Shown: piece by piece, positions 8,827 through 16,601 of the stretch
Numbering within the stretch: the first letter of the stretch is position 1
Layout of the letters: every line of letters starts with the position of its first letter
DNA from: Bacteroidota bacterium
Lineage (GTDB): Bacteria; Bacteroidota; Bacteroidia; Chitinophagales; Chitinophagaceae
NCBI GenBank assembly: GCA_023409675.1
Contig: JAEYRC010000295.1
Coordinates: forward strand, 1-44,118
Length of the DNA stretch: 44,118 nucleotides
Direction: 5' to 3'
The notes under the pieces: model-generated
Database searches by the model: none
What the model was told of the DNA's origin: nothing
Seen by the model: only the letters and a program-made list of their open reading frames with translations
Position numbers and translations under genes: made by a program

Positions 8827-9396
8827 ATGGATTATTATGTTCATGAATCGGCAATCGTTGAAGAGAATTGTACGATAGGAAAGGGTACAAAGGTTTGGCA
8901 TTTTTCGCATATACTTCCCGGTTGTACGATCGGCGAAAACTGCAGTATTGGCCAGAATTGTGTGATATTTCCGGAAGTGGTACTGGGCAATAATGTAAAA
9001 ATTCAGAATAATGTATCAGTATATACCGGTGTAACCTGCGGTGATGATGTATTCCTTGGGCCAAGCTGCGTATTTACCAATGTTACCAATCCGCGCAGTG
9101 CGGTAAACCGCCGTGGGCAATACTCCCGCACGCATGTCGGCAAAGGCGCTTCTATTGGAGCCAATGCAACGATCGTGTGTGGACATGATATAGGTGAATA
9201 CGCCTTCATCGGTGCCGGCGCGGTGGTTACCAAAAATGTTCCACCTTATGCTCTGGTGGTGGGAAATCCAGCCCGGCAGATGGGTTGGATGAGTGAATAC
9301 GGCCACCGCCTGCAATTCAATGAACAGGGTGAAGCGGTATGTCCGGAAAGCAATCAGCGCTACAAACTGGAAAGCGGCAGGGTATATAAAAGCTGA
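8827..9396 (+). CDS. WbpD/WlbB-like sugar N-acetyltransferase (left-handed beta-helix)
   Basis: A 189-residue hexapeptide-repeat acyltransferase. Repeated [LIV]-G-x4 units fill residues 15-150, and the C-terminal segment NPARQMGWMSEYGHRL is characteristic of the WbpD/WlbB group, which acetylates the 3-amino group of UDP-2-acetamido-3-amino-2,3-dideoxy-glucuronate with acetyl-CoA. A histidine in HDIGEYAFIG and the asparagine-rich loop TNVTNPRSAVNRR lie where the active site and sugar-binding loop fall in this family. It follows the WbpB/WlbA-like dehydrogenase by 23 nt, so the two probably work in one pathway towards a 2,3-diacetamido uronic acid. The protein is soluble and should act as a trimer (family knowledge). 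It could also serve as the 4-N-acetyltransferase missing from the PglF/PglE branch, but its signature argues for the 3-amino substrate. Confidence 0.85.
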   Translation: MDYYVHESAIVEENCTIGKGTKVWHFSHILPGCTIGENCSIGQNCVIFPEVVLGNNVKIQNNVSVYTGVTCGDDVFLGPSCVFTNVTNPRSAVNRRGQYSRTHVGKGASIGANATIVCGHDIGEYAFIGAGAVVTKNVPPYALVVGNPARQMGWMSEYGHRLQFNEQGEAVCPESNQRYKLESGRVYKS

Positions 9397-9456
9397 TATT
9401 GATAAATATCGATATTCTCCCTGAACCTGTATTCTATTATTCACGCGGTTGCTGTT

Positions 9457-10065
9457 ATGTTGTATAAGAAATTTTTCAAACGTTTATTTGATCTGGTCGT
9501 AGCTGTTCCGGCATTCCTGCTGCTATCACCGCTGTTCCTGCTGGTCGCCGCAATGCTGGCCGTTGCCAACAGAGGAACACCATTTTTTTTCCAGCGCCGC
9601 CCGGGAAAAAATGAACGGGTTTTCCGGGTTATCAAATTCAAAACCATGAACGATCGTCGGGATCGTATGGGTGATCTGCTTCCTGATGAAGACCGTATCA
9701 CACCTGTTGGTGGTTTTGTTCGCAAAACATCACTGGATGAAATTCCGCAACTGTTAAATGTTATTCTTGGCGATATGAGCCTTGTCGGTCCGCGCCCGCT
9801 GCTGGTCGATTACCTTCCGCTGTACAACGCTGAACAACGCCGCCGTCATGAAGTTAAGCCGGGTATTACCGGATGGGCGCAGGTTAACGGACGTAACGCC
9901 ATTACCTGGAAACAGAAATTCATATTTGACGTATGGTATGTTGACCATATGAGCTTCTTACTTGATCTTAAAATATTGCTGCTTACCGTTAAAAAGGTTT
10001 TTAAGTCAGAGGGTATCAGTTCTTCCACCTCCGCCACCATGGAAAGATTCACCGGGGAAGCTTAG
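9457..10065 (+). CDS. PglC-like monotopic phosphoglycosyl transferase
   Basis: A 202-residue initiating sugar-phosphate transferase that links a UDP-amino-sugar to undecaprenyl phosphate at the cytoplasmic face of the membrane. Seen: one N-terminal hydrophobic hairpin (residues about 13-36), the amphipathic RRPGKNERVFRVIKFKTM segment, the catalytic Asp-Glu pair at residues 94-95 (RKTSLDEIPQL), the GDMSLVGPRPLL motif, and PGITGWAQVNGRN near residue 145. Its length matches the minimal PglC-type enzyme rather than the larger WbaP/WcaJ type with extra transmembrane helices. In the Pgl system PglC uses a diN-acetylbacillosamine donor; the PglE and PglF homologues downstream fit that. It lies 60 nt after the acetyltransferase and 19 nt before the membrane protein gene. 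Confidence 0.9.
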   Translation: MLYKKFFKRLFDLVVAVPAFLLLSPLFLLVAAMLAVANRGTPFFFQRRPGKNERVFRVIKFKTMNDRRDRMGDLLPDEDRITPVGGFVRKTSLDEIPQLLNVILGDMSLVGPRPLLVDYLPLYNAEQRRRHEVKPGITGWAQVNGRNAITWKQKFIFDVWYVDHMSFLLDLKILLLTVKKVFKSEGISSSTSATMERFTGEA

Positions 10066-10084
10066 ATGCTTTATTTTTGACGCC

Positions 10085-11638
10085 ATGGAATCTGCATTAC
10101 ATCAGCATAAAGGGTCTTTCTTCAACCGTAACCGGGTGTTCTCCGGTCTGTTGCTGACTGCTATTGTGCTGTATACCGCACTGACCTTTTTTTATTCTCC
10201 CGATCCACGGGGCTCCGATCAATACTGGAATATCGGCAATGTTGACCGGGTTGTTCATCAGGATGGAAAATTTCGTACTAACAATATTTTTCCTGCCGGT
10301 CTTCCTGAAACACTAAAGGATCTGCCCCGGCCCTGGGTACAAAACCGGCCGGTGGTTTATTTGGTAACAGGGTTGGCCTTCCTGGTAAGTGATCCGCATC
10401 TTGCCTGGGTATTGATGAACTGCTTCTTCATGCTGGCGTGCCTTGCCATGCTGTATCGCATCATGAAGCAGGATGAGTCGCCACACCGTGGCTGGATGCT
10501 TGCCTCGCTGGTGATGTTCCTGTTTATTCCCCTGAATTTCTACCTGGGCATGCAGGGCCTGCCGGAAGTTTTTAATGAAATGCTTACGCTAGTCATTGCC
10601 GTTATACTGATTTCTCCGGCAAATGTACTGATAAGGGCTTTGCTTGCCGGACTGGTAACCGGCATTCTTCTGTACCAGCGCGACAACTACCTGTTATTAT
10701 TTGTACTGATCACCTTATTTTTCTTTCGTTTTGAAAGCGGTGGAAAGCGATTCAGCGCGGCAGGAGTTTTTCTGCTGGTAGCGTCGGCCTGTTATCTAAT
10801 GAAGCCCTACCTGTTTCCGGGGCATACCATCAAACCGATTCCGGTGCTGAGCCTGGTGGCTGAAGTACGCAGGGGAAATTCCAATATGGTGAATTATCTA
10901 TTCCCGGATCTGCCTGCACAGGATCTTGGCAATCTTGTGCGGATACTATTTGAAAAATCCTGGCGCGCGCTGACCATGCAATTCACCCCAGGAGGAGAGG
11001 ATGCCGTATTTCGTTATCCCGTGAATTTGCTGATGCTGCCGGTGGTGGTATTGCTGACCAGGTTCAGATCACTGTCGCCGCGAAGAAAACAGCTCGTTTT
11101 CATTACCACCGGATTTATAGTTTTACATTTCTTAACCATCATGGTTTTTGAAAATCAGTATCGCTTTTCTTCCATCCTGATTCCGCTGCTGCTGTTATGT
11201 TTTTATTATTTTACCGGGCTGTTCACCGGGAAGCAGGCGAAATTCAGTACCTATGGCACAGCAATACTTATCGGCTTATTTCTGGTGGCTGATCTGGTTA
11301 TTGGAAATATCAATAAGCGGGAAGCAAAGGCAGACAAAACGTTCATCAGCCAGGTTAGGGCATATAAAAATATTATAGGAGATGAAACGGTAATGGCTCC
11401 CTATTATGGCGGCCGTTCGCTGATAATAGGGTACAGCATATCTCCAAACTATTGTTATTATTTCGCCGGGCATATGGATAAGGATAAATTATGGAATGAT
11501 GCGGAAAAACTCGGAGCATCACTGGTCATTTACCGGAATAATATCCGCTTTGCCAAAGAAATCCGGGACAGGATTATAGAAGAATATCCAATTGGCAACG
11601 ATCATACGCTGGCACGGATACGTACAACCGAAAACTAA
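10085..11638 (+). CDS. Multi-pass membrane protein, GT-C glycosyltransferase-like, function uncertain
   Basis: A 517-residue integral membrane protein. A first helix (about residues 18-38, SGLLLTAIVLYTALTFFY) is followed by a loop of roughly 65 residues starting SPDPRGSDQYWN, then about nine to eleven further helices and a soluble C-terminal tail of roughly 100 residues. An acidic loop right after helix 1 is a GT-C hallmark, so a polyprenyl-phosphate-dependent glycosyltransferase acting on the periplasmic side is the best guess; no specific family is recognised. The frame is open further upstream within the PglC-like gene, but the ATG of MESALHQHKG follows that gene by 19 nt and gives a sensible N-terminus. 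One nucleotide separates its stop from the next ATG, so it is co-transcribed with the ATP-grasp gene. Confidence 0.65.
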   Translation: MESALHQHKGSFFNRNRVFSGLLLTAIVLYTALTFFYSPDPRGSDQYWNIGNVDRVVHQDGKFRTNNIFPAGLPETLKDLPRPWVQNRPVVYLVTGLAFLVSDPHLAWVLMNCFFMLACLAMLYRIMKQDESPHRGWMLASLVMFLFIPLNFYLGMQGLPEVFNEMLTLVIAVILISPANVLIRALLAGLVTGILLYQRDNYLLLFVLITLFFFRFESGGKRFSAAGVFLLVASACYLMKPYLFPGHTIKPIPVLSLVAEVRRGNSNMVNYLFPDLPAQDLGNLVRILFEKSWRALTMQFTPGGEDAVFRYPVNLLMLPVVVLLTRFRSLSPRRKQLVFITTGFIVLHFLTIMVFENQYRFSSILIPLLLLCFYYFTGLFTGKQAKFSTYGTAILIGLFLVADLVIGNINKREAKADKTFISQVRAYKNIIGDETVMAPYYGGRSLIIGYSISPNYCYYFAGHMDKDKLWNDAEKLGASLVIYRNNIRFAKEIRDRIIEEYPIGNDHTLARIRTTEN

Positions 11639-11639
11639 T

Positions 11640-12608
11640 ATGAATAATATACTGATAACATCAGCAGGGCAGAGGGTATCGCTGGTGCGGGCTTTTCAGG
11701 CGGAATTAAAAAAGTATGACCCGGATGCACAGGTTTTTACAACCGATATGCAACCGGGGCTCAGCGCTGCCTGTAATGTATCGGACCGTTATTTCCAGGT
11801 TAAACGGGTAACTGATCCTGCATACATTGATGAGCTGCTTACACTTTGCAAACAGCAGAACATACGCATGATCGTTCCCACCATTGATACCGAACTTCAG
11901 GTTCTTGCTGTTAATGTGGAGCTGTTCCGCAAAGAGGGTATTGAGGTGATCGTATCTGATAAGGCATTTGTAGATCAATGCCGCGATAAGCGTAAGATCA
12001 ATGCCTTTTTTGAAGCCCATTCCATTGAAGTGCCAAAAGCAGTTGATAAACATCATCCAACTTTTCCGTTATTCATCAAACCTTATGACGGCAGTCTGAG
12101 TGTAGATACCTTTCTGATCATTAGACAGGAAGAACTTACGGAGTACCATATGCGTAATGAAAAGTTTCTTTTCATGGAATATATAGATAAGCAGGAACAT
12201 GATGAGTACACGGTGGATATGTATTATGGAAGGGATAACAGGGTTAAATGTATCATTCCCCGTAAGCGCATCTGGGTGAGGAGTGGGGAAGTCAATAAAG
12301 CGCTGGCGTGTAAAAACGCGATCGTGCCTTATTTGCACAGCAGGCTGGAAACCATCAGTGGCGCCATCGGCTGCTTAACGCTGCAGGTGTTCATGAACAG
12401 GAATACCGAACGGATTATCGGTATTGAAATCAATCCGCGTTTCGGTGGCGGGTATCCGTTAAGCTACCGTGCCGGCGGTAATTTTCCCGGATGGCTGATA
12501 CGTGAATATTTTCAACAACAATTCATTTCGTATACAGATGACTGGGAGAACAACCTGCTGATGTTGCGCTATGATGATGAAGTTTTGGTACATGGTTATA
12601 ACGCTTAA
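11640..12608 (+). CDS. ATP-grasp ligase, carbamoyl-phosphate-synthase-large-chain-like
   Basis: A 322-residue ATP-grasp protein. The N-terminal pre-ATP-grasp domain begins MNNILITSAGQRVSLVRAF, with VPTIDTELQVLA near residue 80; the ATP-binding domain has LFIKPYDGSLSVDTF (phosphate-contacting lysine) and the metal-binding end has IGIEINPRFGGGYPLSY, where E and N are the usual magnesium ligands. The family joins a carboxylate to an amine via an acylphosphate. The frame is open for 16 more codons upstream, but this ATG starts the conserved domain one base after the preceding stop. Its 3' end overlaps the HAD gene by 17 nt. ATP-grasp, HAD and PglE-like aminotransferase thus form one tight block; I infer that the enzyme attaches a carboxylic or amino acid to the 4-amino sugar made by PglF/PglE, in place of PglD. 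Confidence 0.72.
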   Translation: MNNILITSAGQRVSLVRAFQAELKKYDPDAQVFTTDMQPGLSAACNVSDRYFQVKRVTDPAYIDELLTLCKQQNIRMIVPTIDTELQVLAVNVELFRKEGIEVIVSDKAFVDQCRDKRKINAFFEAHSIEVPKAVDKHHPTFPLFIKPYDGSLSVDTFLIIRQEELTEYHMRNEKFLFMEYIDKQEHDEYTVDMYYGRDNRVKCIIPRKRIWVRSGEVNKALACKNAIVPYLHSRLETISGAIGCLTLQVFMNRNTERIIGIEINPRFGGGYPLSYRAGGNFPGWLIREYFQQQFISYTDDWENNLLMLRYDDEVLVHGYNA

Positions 12609-13254
12609 GCCTGATACGTTTTTTATTTTTGACCTGGATGATACGCTCTTTCAGGAAATCGATTTCCTGCATTCAGCATACCGCCATATCGCCGGGAGGC
12701 GTTAGCCTGATGATTGCGAGAACCTGTATGCGCAGATGTGGGCGAAGTACCAGGCGGGTGAAAATGTTTTTACATGGCTGCTCTCCCAATTTGGGAATAT
12801 CATTCCGAAATTGGAACTGGCGACATTGCTTCAATGGTATCGTGAACATATTCCTGAAATACGATTATCGCATGAAGCTGAAGATTTTTTAAATCAGTTA
12901 TATGCACGTGATGTTCCGCTTGGATTAATTACTGATGGAAGAAGTATTACGCAACGTAATAAGCTGAAAGCGCTCGGTATTGCTGATAAGTTTGAGTGTA
13001 TAATTATATCTGAAGAATTTGGGACAGAAAAACCCCATCCGGATAACTATCGGGTATTTATTGAGCGGTTTGGACATCGTGATTTTTATTTCGTAGGGGA
13101 TAACACCAGGAAAGATTTTATTATTCCCGAATCACTGGGTTGGAACATAATTTGCATAAAAGATTCCGGTAAAAATATTCATCCTCAACAAATGGATAAA
13201 TTTCCGGCCTCAGGGTATATCGTTTCATCATTTAAGGATATTCAATTACAATGA
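12592..13254 (+). pseudogene. HAD-superfamily hydrolase interrupted by one in-frame amber codon
   Basis: Reading from the ATG at 12592, which overlaps the ATP-grasp gene, gives a complete HAD protein of 220 codons with a TAG at 12703-12705 (codon 38). Before the stop lies motif I, FIFDLDDTLF, with the nucleophilic aspartate; after it, in the same frame, come motif II (LGLITDGRS), the motif III lysine (EKPHPDNY) and motif IV (FVGDNTRKD). No frameshift is needed: one substitution would restore the gene. As written, only a 37-residue peptide is made, and any restart at the ATG at 12736 would give a 172-residue protein without the nucleophile, so phosphatase activity should be lost. Its 3' end overlaps the aminotransferase by four bases. 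It may be a real recent nonsense mutation or an assembly error. Intact relatives near ATP-grasp genes probably dephosphorylate a pathway intermediate; this is inference. Confidence 0.85.
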
Positions 13255-14390
13255 ACTCAAAAATCTGGCTTTCTTCACCTCATATGGGAGGACGGGAACA
13301 GCATTATGTACAGGAAGCCTTTGATCAGAACTGGATTGCTCCCTTAGGTCCGAATGTAGATGGGTTTGAAAAAGACCTTGAAGATTTTCTTGGAAGTGAC
13401 ATGCATGTGGCGGCATTAAGTTCCGGTACAGCAGCGCTGCACCTGGCCCTGGTTCTCTTAGGTGTTAAGCAGGGTGATGAGGTGCTTTGCCAGTCTTTCA
13501 CGTTCGCCGCATCGGCTAATCCTATAGCATACCAGGGTGCAACCCCGGTATTTGTTGACAGTGAAGCCCTTACCATGAATATGTCGCCTGAGCATCTGGA
13601 AAATGCTATTCAGGAAAGACTTAAGAAGGGAAACCGCCCCAAGGCCATTATTGTGGTGCATTTATATGGTATGGCGGCTCAGATGGATAAGATAATGGAA
13701 ATCTCCCGCAGATACCAGATACCGGTAGTGGAAGATGCGGCTGAAGCGCTGGGTTCAAAATTTAATGGCCGGAACTTGGGAACATTCGGAGATTTGAGTA
13801 TTTTGTCATTCAACGGAAATAAGATCATTACTACCTCCGGTGGGGGTGCGCTGGTTTCCGCCAATAAAGAATGGATCCTGAAAGCGCGATTCCTGGCCAC
13901 ACAGGCAAGAGATGCCGCTCCGCATTATCAACACTCCAATATCGGCTATAATTACCGCCTTAGTAATATCTGTGCAGGCATAGGACGGGGGCAAATGGAA
14001 GTTTTATCCGAGAGAATCCGGCAGCGCAGGGAGGTTTTTGAGTATTATAAGACCGCTTTTTCCGGATATGGGGAAATTCGGTTTGCAGATGAGCCTGATT
14101 CAAATTACTTTTGCAACCGCTGGCTAAGTACTATCTTTGTTGACGGTCCTGTCGGAAGGGAAGAAATCAGGGTAAACCTGGAGAAAAAGAATATCGAGGC
14201 CCGACCGCTCTGGAAACCCATGCATATGCAGCCGGTTTTTTCCAATGCACCATTTTATGGTGATGGCACATCGGAAAAATTGTTCCAGACAGGACTGTGT
14301 CTGCCCTCCGGATCAAATCTAACTGAAGAAGACCTCAGCAGAGTAGTGGAAGGTGTGAAGGAAATGATCGGACTGAATACGGTTGCCTGA
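13251..14390 (+). CDS. PglE-like PLP-dependent UDP-4-keto-sugar aminotransferase (DegT/DnrJ/EryC1)
   Basis: A 379-residue PLP aminotransferase very close in pattern to PglE, which converts UDP-2-acetamido-4-keto-6-deoxyglucose to the 4-amino sugar with glutamate as donor. Seen: the N-terminal WLSSPHMGGREQHYV and NWIAPLGPNVDGFE, the cofactor region SSGTAALHLAL, the acidic VVEDAAEALGS, the PLP-binding lysine at residue 191 in FNGNKIITTSGGGAL, IGYNYRLSNI, and the C-terminal IEARPLWKPMHMQPVF and GLCLPSGSNL. All of these match PglE better than WbpE. The start overlaps the HAD remnant (ATGA), so translation coupling may suffer from the amber codon upstream. Its substrate would come from the PglF-like dehydratase encoded next, after a 130-nt gap. 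Confidence 0.9.
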   Translation: MNSKIWLSSPHMGGREQHYVQEAFDQNWIAPLGPNVDGFEKDLEDFLGSDMHVAALSSGTAALHLALVLLGVKQGDEVLCQSFTFAASANPIAYQGATPVFVDSEALTMNMSPEHLENAIQERLKKGNRPKAIIVVHLYGMAAQMDKIMEISRRYQIPVVEDAAEALGSKFNGRNLGTFGDLSILSFNGNKIITTSGGGALVSANKEWILKARFLATQARDAAPHYQHSNIGYNYRLSNICAGIGRGQMEVLSERIRQRREVFEYYKTAFSGYGEIRFADEPDSNYFCNRWLSTIFVDGPVGREEIRVNLEKKNIEARPLWKPMHMQPVFSNAPFYGDGTSEKLFQTGLCLPSGSNLTEEDLSRVVEGVKEMIGLNTVA

Positions 14391-14520
14391 CCATAAACTG
14401 ATCCTTATCCGCCAATTATCCACTATCCCCGGTTACACGTCATTCGTTTAGTCGAAATATATCCATCCACAATTCCTATGGTAGAGACCATTTAATCATG
14501 TATACTTAATCTATACTACC

Positions 14521-16533
14521 ATGAAAAGAATGTTATTCCTTTACAAAGCTGTTCCGAGATGGGTGATCCTGGTCATCGATCTTGTGATCATCTGCGCATC
14601 CTTTACCCTTTCGTATTTTATCATCAAGCAATTCGAATTTCCGGATATTGCTCGGGGGCATTTTTTTCTGTATACAGGATTATATGCAGTTATTGCTGCA
14701 GCCGTCTTCTACTTTATGCGTATTCATACCGGTCTTATCCGCTATTCGAATGTGCACGATATGTTCCGCATTTTTTCCGCCGTACTGCTGATCAGTATCC
14801 TGTACCCGATCAGTGTTAACCTTATCATCGGCCGGATCTATGATATTCATACCCTCGATATCGGCAAGGTTCTGCTGGTAAACTTTTTTATCGCTTCCTC
14901 TTTACTGGTTATGTTGCGCACCGGGGTTAAAGGTTTGTATTATTATTTCAAACGCATTTCAACCACTTCCAAAGAACGTGTACTGATCTACGGATCAGAA
15001 AGTAATTCCCTGCTGATCAAACAGGCGCTCCAGCATTCCAGCCAGGATCAGTTCAATATCGTAGGATTTATTGATTCCGATCGCAGCAAGGTGAACAGCT
15101 ATATCGAGCAGATCAAAGTATACCATATTAAAGACCTGAAGAAAATAGCTGAGAAATTTCATGTCGATAAACTCATCCTCCTCAACGAACAGCTCGGCAG
15201 TAAGGAGAAACAGATGGTTATCGATAAATGTCTTGCACTAAATATTAAGGTGCTCACTGTACCTCCTTCAGAACAATGGGTTTATGGTCGTTTAAGCCTG
15301 AAGCAGATCCAAAACCTCAAAATCGAAGACCTGCTGCAACGCGAGCCGATTGTTATCAATAATGCCAGCATTTCCAGCGAACTGACCGGAAAGCGGATCC
15401 TGATCACTGGCTCTGCCGGTTCCATTGGCGCTGAAATAGTGCGTCAGGTGCTGCAGTACAAACCTGAAATGGTCATACTGTGCGATCAGGCCGAGTCCTG
15501 CCTGCATGAAATGCAGCTTGAGGTGGAAGAAAAGTTTCCTGAAGCAAACATCCGCACCTTTATTGCCAGCATCCGCGACCTTAACCGGATGCAGATCCCT
15601 TTCAAGGAATATGCTCCGCATATCGTTTTCCATGCCGCGGCTTATAAGCATGTGCCGATGATGGAAAACCATCCTTGCGAAGCCATTCTAACCAATGTGC
15701 TGGGCACCAAGAATATGGCTGACCTGGCCGTGTTGTACAATGTGGAGAAATTCGTGATGGTTTCAACAGATAAAGCTGTTAACCCAACGAATGTAATGGG
15801 TACTTCTAAACGGATCGCTGAAATTTATGTTCAGTCATTGAATAATGCACCGGATATTGTACTGGCCGATAACATCCTTGACCTGATCAATACCAACAGG
15901 TCGAACTATGTTCACGCTAAAGTCAGTGGAACCAAAACCAAATTCATCACCACCCGTTTTGGTAATGTTCTGGATTCCAATGGTTCTGTGATTCCACGTT
16001 TCAGGGCACAGATTCAAAAAGGCGGTCCGGTTACCGTTACGCATCCGGAGATCACCCGCTATTTCATGACTATTCCTGAAGCAGTGCAACTGGTGCTGGA
16101 AGCAGGTGTTATGGGCAATGGCGGCGAAATTTTCATATTCGATATGGGTGAGCCGGTCAAAATCAGCGACCTGGCGCATAAGATGATCAAACTGGCCGGA
16201 TTGATACCCGGAAAAGATGTTAGTGTGGTTTATACCGGCCTGCGCCCCGGTGAAAAACTTTATGAAGAATTGCTGAATGAAGCAGAAACCACCATTCCAA
16301 CCCATCATGAAAAGATCAAAATCGCAAAAGTGATCAATTATCCCTATAATAAAGTGATGAATGATATCGAAGAACTTGGTCTGATGGTAGAACATGGTGA
16401 TGTCAATATGCTGGTGCGGAAAATGAAGGAAATGGTTCCCGAGTACAAAAGCAACAATTCTAAATTTGAAGAACTGGATTTCGATCTCACCAAGAAATCA
16501 GTTTTTACAGCACACGTTAATTCATTGCAATAA
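14521..16533 (+). CDS. PglF/CapD-like membrane nucleotide-sugar 4,6-dehydratase
   Basis: A 670-residue polysaccharide biosynthesis protein. Residues 1-140 hold four transmembrane helices, 150-270 a CoA-binding-like Rossmann domain, and 285-620 a short-chain dehydrogenase domain with GSAGSIGAEI as the NAD motif, FHAAAYKHVPMME, and the active-site run STDKAVNPTNVMGTSK. Here Thr416, Asp417, Lys418, Met426 and Lys430 stand where this family has its catalytic set, with Met in place of the usual SDR tyrosine. It should remove water from UDP-GlcNAc to give the 4-keto-6-deoxy sugar used by the PglE-like enzyme. Odd points: about 28 extra residues (443-471) just before TKFITTRFGN, and NVLDSNGSV where most relatives have NVLGSNGSV. 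The 130-nt leader has no clear promoter; an intrinsic terminator follows the gene. Confidence 0.9.
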   Translation: MKRMLFLYKAVPRWVILVIDLVIICASFTLSYFIIKQFEFPDIARGHFFLYTGLYAVIAAAVFYFMRIHTGLIRYSNVHDMFRIFSAVLLISILYPISVNLIIGRIYDIHTLDIGKVLLVNFFIASSLLVMLRTGVKGLYYYFKRISTTSKERVLIYGSESNSLLIKQALQHSSQDQFNIVGFIDSDRSKVNSYIEQIKVYHIKDLKKIAEKFHVDKLILLNEQLGSKEKQMVIDKCLALNIKVLTVPPSEQWVYGRLSLKQIQNLKIEDLLQREPIVINNASISSELTGKRILITGSAGSIGAEIVRQVLQYKPEMVILCDQAESCLHEMQLEVEEKFPEANIRTFIASIRDLNRMQIPFKEYAPHIVFHAAAYKHVPMMENHPCEAILTNVLGTKNMADLAVLYNVEKFVMVSTDKAVNPTNVMGTSKRIAEIYVQSLNNAPDIVLADNILDLINTNRSNYVHAKVSGTKTKFITTRFGNVLDSNGSVIPRFRAQIQKGGPVTVTHPEITRYFMTIPEAVQLVLEAGVMGNGGEIFIFDMGEPVKISDLAHKMIKLAGLIPGKDVSVVYTGLRPGEKLYEELLNEAETTIPTHHEKIKIAKVINYPYNKVMNDIEELGLMVEHGDVNMLVRKMKEMVPEYKSNNSKFEELDFDLTKKSVFTAHVNSLQ

Positions 16534-16549
16534 ATAGAATTCTATAGTG

Positions 16550-16581
16550 AAAGCCGGTCTGAACAGGGCCGGCTTTTTTTT
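16550..16581 (+). terminator. Intrinsic terminator closing the polysaccharide locus
   Basis: An 8-bp GC-rich stem (AAAGCCGG paired with CCGGCTTT), an 11-nt loop and a run of eight T's lie 17-48 nt after the dehydratase stop. It ends the forward operon before the PAP2 gene. Confidence 0.9.
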
Positions 16582-16601
16582 GGACAATACCTAAAATCCA
16601 G

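Noticed and set aside
8306..9064. Long minus-strand open frame (252 codons) across the dehydrogenase and acetyltransferase genes
   Set aside because: It lies opposite two well-recognised genes, spans their junction, and its translation shows no domain or signal.
12629..12892. Frame of 87 codons in the HAD region, suggesting a frameshift
   Set aside because: The HAD motifs on both sides of the break are in another, single frame; the break is a point stop codon and this frame is a shadow.
14391..14520. Possible promoter or small RNA in the 130-nt gap before the dehydratase gene
   Set aside because: No TAnnTTTG box, hairpin or open frame of note was seen; transcription probably continues from upstream.
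15835..16395. Minus-strand open frame of 186 codons opposite the dehydratase
   Set aside because: It mirrors the conserved catalytic domain on the other strand; rich in H, F and I as expected for a shadow frame.
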